A stretch of 35,334 bases of DNA, from assembly GCF_003386235.1 (NCBI RefSeq), contig NZ_QRDZ01000059.1, positions 1 to 35,334 on the forward strand. The letters run 5' to 3'. Shown here piece after piece: positions 31,795 to 35,334 of this stretch. The notes under the pieces were generated by a model, which did not search any database, was not told where the DNA came from, and saw nothing but the letters and a program-made list of their open reading frames with translations. The position numbers were made by a program, and so were the translations under genes. Source of the stretch: Cohnella phaseoli. GTDB taxonomy: Bacteria; Bacillota; Bacilli; Paenibacillales; Paenibacillaceae. Every line of letters begins with the position of its first letter. The stretch's first letter is position 1.

Positions 31795-32568
31795 TTATAT
31801 TCGGCAAATCTCTTCAGGGCAAGTCGGGCACGTATTGCAGCGGCAGATATTTTGCAGCGCGCCGAGACTGCGGATGATGATTTTGCCGTAGCGGAAATCG
31901 AGAATGTCCTTTTCTTTGAATTCGTTCAGCATCCGATTGACGCTTTCGCGCGTCGCCCCGATAAAATCGGCCAGCTCCGCGTGGGTCAGCTTCATATCGA
32001 TACGGATTCCGTACGGTTCCATAACGCCGAACGAATTGCTGAGGCGAATCAAGGTCGAAGCCAGTGCCCCCGGCTTGCCGAAGAGCAGCAGATCGCGGAA
32101 TTTCGATTGCGTAACCCGGTGGTTGTAAGCCATCCATGCCATAAATCCGAACGCTAGCTCGCCGTCCTGACGCATGGCGGCCTCGAGATCCTGCCGATGG
32201 ATGACGCCGATCTCGGCGTTGTCCGTCACTTCGGCGGTAAAAGCGTATTGGAGGCTCATATGTCCTGCCGCGAATTCGCAGATCATATCTCCGGCCTTAA
32301 GGATCGACAGAATGTACTCCTTGCCGTCTTCCGTCGATTTGCGCAGTTTGACTCTTCCGCTGCGAACGTAGTAAGCGTGATCCGCTTCGTCGCCTTCCCA
32401 GAACAGGAATCCGCCAGCGGGGACCCGGATGGGAACCATGATGCTTTCCAGAAGCGCGAACTGCTTAGGCTCGCAGAAGTTTGCGATCCCCATATGACCG
32501 GGGCATGCCCTCGTCCCTGTCCCCGTCCGTTCATTTGTCATCGCAATTGCCAGCCCATTGCTGCCCAT
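31795..32568 (-). CDS. fnr: Crp/Fnr-family regulator, Fnr type with C-terminal cysteine cluster
   Basis: A 257-aa regulator. A cyclic-nucleotide-binding-like domain (residues about 40-140: PAGGFLFWEGDEADHAYYVRSGRVKLRKSTEDGKEYILSIL) is joined by the dimer helix to a winged HTH (LTHAELADFIGATRESVNRMLNEFKEKD). The C-terminus has five cysteines, C242, C244, C247, C250 and C255. The last three have the C-x2-C-x4-C spacing of the [4Fe-4S] ligands known in Bacillus subtilis Fnr. This points to an oxygen-sensing activator of anaerobic genes rather than a cAMP sensor. The start at 32568 has GGGGAG 9 nt before it; an ATG three codons upstream would abut that site. An Fnr-type box lies 106 bp upstream of the start codon, consistent with autoregulation. 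Confidence 0.85.
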   Translation of the reverse strand: MGSNGLAIAMTNERTGTGTRACPGHMGIANFCEPKQFALLESIMVPIRVPAGGFLFWEGDEADHAYYVRSGRVKLRKSTEDGKEYILSILKAGDMICEFAAGHMSLQYAFTAEVTDNAEIGVIHRQDLEAAMRQDGELAFGFMAWMAYNHRVTQSKFRDLLLFGKPGALASTLIRLSNSFGVMEPYGIRIDMKLTHAELADFIGATRESVNRMLNEFKEKDILDFRYGKIIIRSLGALQNICRCNTCPTCPEEICRI

Positions 32569-32654
32569 CGCTGCCATCTCCCCTCGTTCTGTTACCTCTA
32601 TCGTACCTCGTGCAGGAAATGAATGTTATCCGGGAATACGCTGAATTGCATAAA

Positions 32655-32664
32655 GGGAATTCCC
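32655..32664. promoter_or_regulatory. GGG-N4-CCC palindrome (candidate NreC-type box)
   Basis: GGGAATTCCC, flanked by A/T-rich bases, lies 9 bp from the Fnr box, on its fnr side. GC-rich palindromes are the known targets of staphylococcal NreC, to which the response regulator at 33383 is related. A second copy is at 32823-32832. Confidence 0.45.
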
Positions 32665-32673
32665 CTATTTTTC

Positions 32674-32689
32674 TGTGAGGAAAATCACA
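32674..32689. promoter_or_regulatory. Fnr/Crp-type box
   Basis: TGTGA (32674-32678), 6 bp, TCACA (32685-32689): a perfect match to the TGTGA-N6-TCACA sequence bound by Bacillus Fnr. It lies in the 332-bp gap between the divergent fnr and GAF genes. A TATGCA (minus strand, 32647-32652) would be near the right distance for an activated fnr promoter. Confidence 0.8.
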
Positions 32690-32822
32690 TTTGGCGTAAA
32701 AAAACGCGCAAAATATGCGCCGAAGCTTCGTTAAATCATGAATTCAGGTAGCGCAGACGGGGCGGAAAGGCGGGAAATCGGGCGGCTGAGGCAAAGATGG
32801 GGGATTCTCCCGCGCTCTTTCA

Positions 32823-32832
32823 GGGGATTCCC
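32823..32832. promoter_or_regulatory. GGG-N4-CCC palindrome next to the GAF gene promoter
   Basis: GGGGATTCCC within the longer dyad TCAGGG-GATT-CCCTGA (32820-32835). It abuts the -35 of the promoter at 32836-32864, the usual place of an activator site. A degenerate third copy with a 5-bp spacer is at 32801-32811. Confidence 0.55.
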
Positions 32833-32835
32833 TGA

Positions 32836-32864
32836 CTTACAAGCAGGGGCAGGCTAGTTACAAT
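32836..32864 (+). promoter_or_regulatory. Candidate promoter of the GAF-two-component operon
   Basis: CTTACA (32836-32841), 17-bp spacer, TACAAT (32859-32864). The leader would be about 30 nt. A mediocre -35 with a palindrome directly upstream fits an activated promoter. Confidence 0.6.
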
Positions 32865-32900
32865 AGAAGATGAGTGAGGATCCGAACGGAGGAATGCCGC

Positions 32901-33329
32901 ATGGGAACGAGGGATATACAGATTCAGGGAGTGCTCGAAGGGGTAAGGGGAGCGTTGGACAGCGATCTGGCGGCACTCGCCGTTATTGATCGGAGGGAAC
33001 GAAGCGCCCGTTGGAGATGGGCGTCCGGCAACTTAAACAATCGCTATTCTTACATTAGCATAGGGTACGGACAAGGGATTGAAGGCGAGGTTATCAAAGT
33101 GGGACGCGGGCTCGTCTGGGACAGCGGCAACGCCAAGAAGCGCGCCGATTCGATTCTGTTGACGGAGGGGCTGCAATCCGCGTACGCCGCCCCCATTATG
33201 GCGGGATCGGACATCGTCGGCATATTGCTGGCGGGAAATCGGACGAAGAGAGCGTACGGCCAGCCTGAACGCGAAACCGTGACGAAAGTCGCCGCCGAGA
33301 TAGCCGAATGGTTTCAGGATTTGTTATGA
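32901..33329 (+). CDS. GAF-domain protein, NreA-like (possible nitrate receptor)
   Basis: A 142-aa single GAF domain. WRWASGNLNNRYSYISIGYGQGIEGEVIKVGRGLVW and the later LQSAYAAPIMAGSDIVGILLAGNRTKRAYGQPERETV follow the pattern of staphylococcal NreA, which binds nitrate and modulates the NreB kinase. The start at 32901 was chosen because GGAGG (32888-32892) is 8 nt before it; a GTG at 32874 lies ahead of that site. It is the first gene before a NarL-type response regulator and a PAS kinase (53 bp to the next), which supports a sensory role in the same circuit. Nitrate binding is inferred from family and context only. Confidence 0.72.
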   Translation: MGTRDIQIQGVLEGVRGALDSDLAALAVIDRRERSARWRWASGNLNNRYSYISIGYGQGIEGEVIKVGRGLVWDSGNAKKRADSILLTEGLQSAYAAPIMAGSDIVGILLAGNRTKRAYGQPERETVTKVAAEIAEWFQDLL

Positions 33330-33382
33330 TAGCGGTATAAAAGTTTGTATATAAAGTCCGATTTTGATCAGGAGGCGGGGGA

Positions 33383-34042
33383 ATGATCCGAATTTTGCTG
33401 GTCGACGATCATGCCGTCGTTCGATCCGGCCTGGCGATGCTGCTTAGCGCCAAGGAGGATATGGAAGTGGTAGGGGAAGCGGCCGAAGGCGAAGAAGCGA
33501 TTGCCAAAGCGCTGGAGTGCCGCCCCGACGTCGTGCTGATGGATCTGAGCATGCCGCACGGCAAGGACGGGCTGAGCACGACCGCCGAGCTGAAGAAGGT
33601 GCTTCCGAGCGCGGCCGTATTGATTTTGACGATGCATGACGACGAAGAATATTTGTTCCGGGCGATCCATCTGGGAGCTTCCGGTTACTTGCTCAAGAGC
33701 GCGCCGCATGAAGAGATGGTCAGCGCGATTCGCCATGTGGCGGAGGGCAATGCGTATTTGCACCCGACCGCGACCAAAAGGCTGATGAGCGAATATTTGG
33801 ATAAGCTGAAGAACGGCGGAGGCGACGGGGGGGCGTACGAATCGTTGTCCGAGAGAGAACGGGAAATTCTCGCCAAAGTCGCGCAGGGCTACACAAACAA
33901 AGATATTGCCGAGCAGTTGATCATCAGCGTCAAAACGGTCGAGTCGCACAAGAGCAACTTGATGGATAAGCTTAATCTTAAAACGAGGCCCGATCTGGTC
34001 AAGTTCGCGATGAAGAAAGGACTGCTGAATTTTGACGCATGA
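33383..34042 (+). CDS. NarL/FixJ-family response regulator, NreC-like
   Basis: A 219-aa response regulator. The receiver domain begins IRILLVDDHAVVRSGLAMLL; the phospho-acceptor is D54 (DVVLMDLSMP), with the switch T in LILTMHDDEEY and K in YLLKSAP. A LuxR-type HTH follows (LSEREREILAKVAQGYTNKDIAEQLIISVKTVESHKSNLMDKL). AGGAGG precedes the ATG. The last 11 bp overlap the kinase gene. It is closest in pattern to NreC-type regulators of nitrate and nitrite respiration, and it could bind the GGG-N4-CCC palindromes in front of the operon. Confidence 0.9.
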   Translation: MIRILLVDDHAVVRSGLAMLLSAKEDMEVVGEAAEGEEAIAKALECRPDVVLMDLSMPHGKDGLSTTAELKKVLPSAAVLILTMHDDEEYLFRAIHLGASGYLLKSAPHEEMVSAIRHVAEGNAYLHPTATKRLMSEYLDKLKNGGGDGGAYESLSEREREILAKVAQGYTNKDIAEQLIISVKTVESHKSNLMDKLNLKTRPDLVKFAMKKGLLNFDA

Positions 34043-35096
34043 TTACGGAAAATACGGATGGACGGAAAACGGCTCGCACGAGATTATGCTTAAGCAGCTG
34101 TCCGATCTGAAGTACGCGCTGGACGAGGCGTCGATCGTCGCGATAACCGACCGTACGGGCAAAATCCAGTATGTCAACGACCGGTTCTGCGCCATCTCCG
34201 GCTATTCGCGCGAAGAATTGATGGGGCAGGATCATCGGATTATCAATTCGGGTCACCATGGCAAGGAGTTTATGAAAGAGCTGTGGCGTACGATCGGCTC
34301 GGGCAGCGTCTGGAAGGGCGAGATTAAAAACCGCGGCAAAAACGGAAACTACTATTGGGTCGACACGACGATCGTTCCTTTCCTGAATGCAGCGGGAAAG
34401 CCGTATCAATATTTGTCTATCCGTCATGAGGTGACGGCGCGCAGGCAAGCCGAGGAAGAGCTGCAGCTGCTGCTCTCGCAGATGATGCGCATTCAAGAAG
34501 AGGAAAGGCGGCGCTTCTCGCGCGATTTGCACGATGGAATCGGGCAAAGCCTGTTCTCTCTGCTTATTTCCGTCGATGCGGTTCTGTCTAGCGGCGCTTA
34601 CGATCATTTGAACAAAGTGCGGGAGCAGATCGCGAACCTGATGGCGGACGTACGCGGGCTCGCCTGGGAGCTGAGGCCTTCCGTACTGGACGATCTAGGC
34701 GTCATCCCTGCGCTGCGCACGTATTTGGACACCTACTCCAAGCATTACGGCATTCAGGTCGCATTTTCCTCCAACTTGAAAAAGAGGCTGAACATTCAAG
34801 AGGAGACGACCATCTATCGCGTCATTCAGGAAGCTCTGACGAACGTCGGCCGTTATGCCGACGTATCGGAAGCGTCCGTCGACGTTCGGGATAACGACTC
34901 CCATGTTCAAGTGTCGATCGAGGACCAAGGCAAAGGCTTTGTTCGGGACGGCAGCAAGGAAGGCGTCGGTCTGTTCAGCATGGAAGAGCGGGCACGGGCG
35001 ATTGGGAGCGAGCTTCACATTCATTCCGTTCCGGGCCAAGGCACGCGCGTCTCGCTTATCATTCCGCAGCAGCAAAGCGGGGAGTCTATCCCGTAA
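34032..35096 (+). CDS. PAS-domain sensor histidine kinase (HisKA_3, NreB/DegS type)
   Basis: A 354-aa soluble kinase without membrane helices. One PAS domain is at about residues 22-140 (IVAITDRTGKIQYVNDRFCAISGYSREELMGQDHRIINSGHH, then NYYWVDTTIVPFLNAAGKPYQYLSIRHEVT). The HisKA_3 domain has H167 in RRFSRDLHDGIGQSLFSLL. The ATPase domain has QEALTNVGRYADV and GKGFVRDGSKEGVGLFSMEERARAIG. Unlike NreB, the PAS domain has only one cysteine, so it cannot hold the four-cysteine [4Fe-4S] cluster; it may bind haem, flavin or another ligand. The start is TTG, overlapping the response regulator end by 11 bp, with AAAGGA upstream; ATG at 34086 is an alternative. Confidence 0.9.
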   Translation: MTHDYGKYGWTENGSHEIMLKQLSDLKYALDEASIVAITDRTGKIQYVNDRFCAISGYSREELMGQDHRIINSGHHGKEFMKELWRTIGSGSVWKGEIKNRGKNGNYYWVDTTIVPFLNAAGKPYQYLSIRHEVTARRQAEEELQLLLSQMMRIQEEERRRFSRDLHDGIGQSLFSLLISVDAVLSSGAYDHLNKVREQIANLMADVRGLAWELRPSVLDDLGVIPALRTYLDTYSKHYGIQVAFSSNLKKRLNIQEETTIYRVIQEALTNVGRYADVSEASVDVRDNDSHVQVSIEDQGKGFVRDGSKEGVGLFSMEERARAIGSELHIHSVPGQGTRVSLIIPQQQSGESIP

Positions 35097-35171
35097 GCCA
35101 AACAAGTTGCTGTGAGAGGTAATCGGCGAACAAGGCGCAGGGGGGATTCTCCATCGACTCGGGGGCGTCTA

Positions 35172-35239
35172 AATAAGCCCGTCCCGCGTACTTATTCGTC
35201 CGGAAACACCCCGGGCAGAGCGAATAGGACCGTCCCGCG
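35172..35239. repeat. Third locus of the 51-bp-period intergenic repeat
   Basis: AATAAGCCCGTCCCGCG (35172-35188) recurs as AATAGGACCGTCCCGCG at 35223-35239, exactly 51 bp on. Between them is CGTACTTATTCGTCC, matching the CGTGCTTATTCGTCC unit start at 14.4 kb, and GAGCGAATA, matching the second unit there. No gene lies in 35097-35334. Confidence 0.75.
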
Positions 35240-35252
35240 GTTACTACTTACG

Positions 35253-35280
35253 TCTCCCTGAAATCCTAGGGAGATGTTTT
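35253..35280 (+). terminator. Terminator downstream of the sensor kinase
   Basis: TCTCCCT (35253-35259) pairs with AGGGAGA (35268-35274), 8-nt loop, followed by TGTTTT. It lies behind the repeat, 157 bp after the kinase stop. Confidence 0.6.
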
Positions 35281-35334
35281 CTGCTTTAAAGGGTTTTCGG
35301 TATGTGATGTAGAAGTATTCTCCAATCAGATTTT

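Noticed and set aside
32674..32689. cAMP-CRP site
   Set aside because: The sequence fits, but the adjacent regulator has the cysteine cluster of Fnr, and Bacillus-type Fnr uses the same motif.

Overview
The window looks like a chromosomal segment of a Gram-positive, moderately GC-rich member of the Paenibacillaceae (Paenibacillus or Cohnella type). The reasons are strong AGGAGG-type ribosome sites, sigma-A-like promoters, five AraC regulators with cupin-like N-termini in about 22 kb, a CUT1 sugar ABC operon without its own ATPase, and an Fnr whose iron-sulfur cysteines lie at the C-terminus as in Bacillus. This is inference; no ribosomal or other taxonomic marker is present.

Layout. (1) 343-1290: ribonuclease Z. 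(2) 1287-7161: a block in which three Fe(II)/2-oxoglutarate (PhyH-type) dioxygenase genes alternate with three AraC regulators. (3) 7247-9345, minus strand: ECF-like sigma factor, APS kinase and a PAPS-dependent sulfotransferase, the last two overlapping by 4 bp; together they form a small sulfonation cassette. (4) 9587-10183: ClpP. (5) 10310-14274: a LacI regulator with a 30-bp operator over its own promoter, then ThuA, a Gfo/Idh/MocA oxidoreductase and an EamA transporter. This resembles thuA/thuB-type keto-sugar metabolism. (6) 14275-14620: a repeat element between convergent genes. (7) 14621-16539: BlaI repressor plus a membrane M56 protease fused to an M23 peptidoglycan peptidase, behind two TACA-N2-TGTA operators. 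(8) 16641-18962: AraC regulator divergent from a GH4 alpha-galactosidase. (9) 19752-31629: two paralogous large glycoside hydrolases flanking an AraC regulator and an operon of nucleoside hydrolase, lipoprotein binding protein, small membrane-anchored Ig-like protein and two permeases. (10) 31795-35096: an oxygen/nitrate-type regulatory locus with Fnr, a NreA-like GAF protein, a NreC-like response regulator and a PAS sensor kinase. Its control region holds an Fnr box and two GGG-N4-CCC palindromes.

Most of the window is accessory carbohydrate metabolism built as 'regulator + enzymes' modules. The least explained parts are the dioxygenase/AraC block, the APS kinase-sulfotransferase pair, the M56-M23 fusion, the duplicated glycoside hydrolases with their Ig-like partner, and an intergenic repeat family with a 50-51-bp period found at three places (156-231, 14398-14580, 35172-35239). 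No tRNA, rRNA, CRISPR array, transposase or phage gene was recognised.
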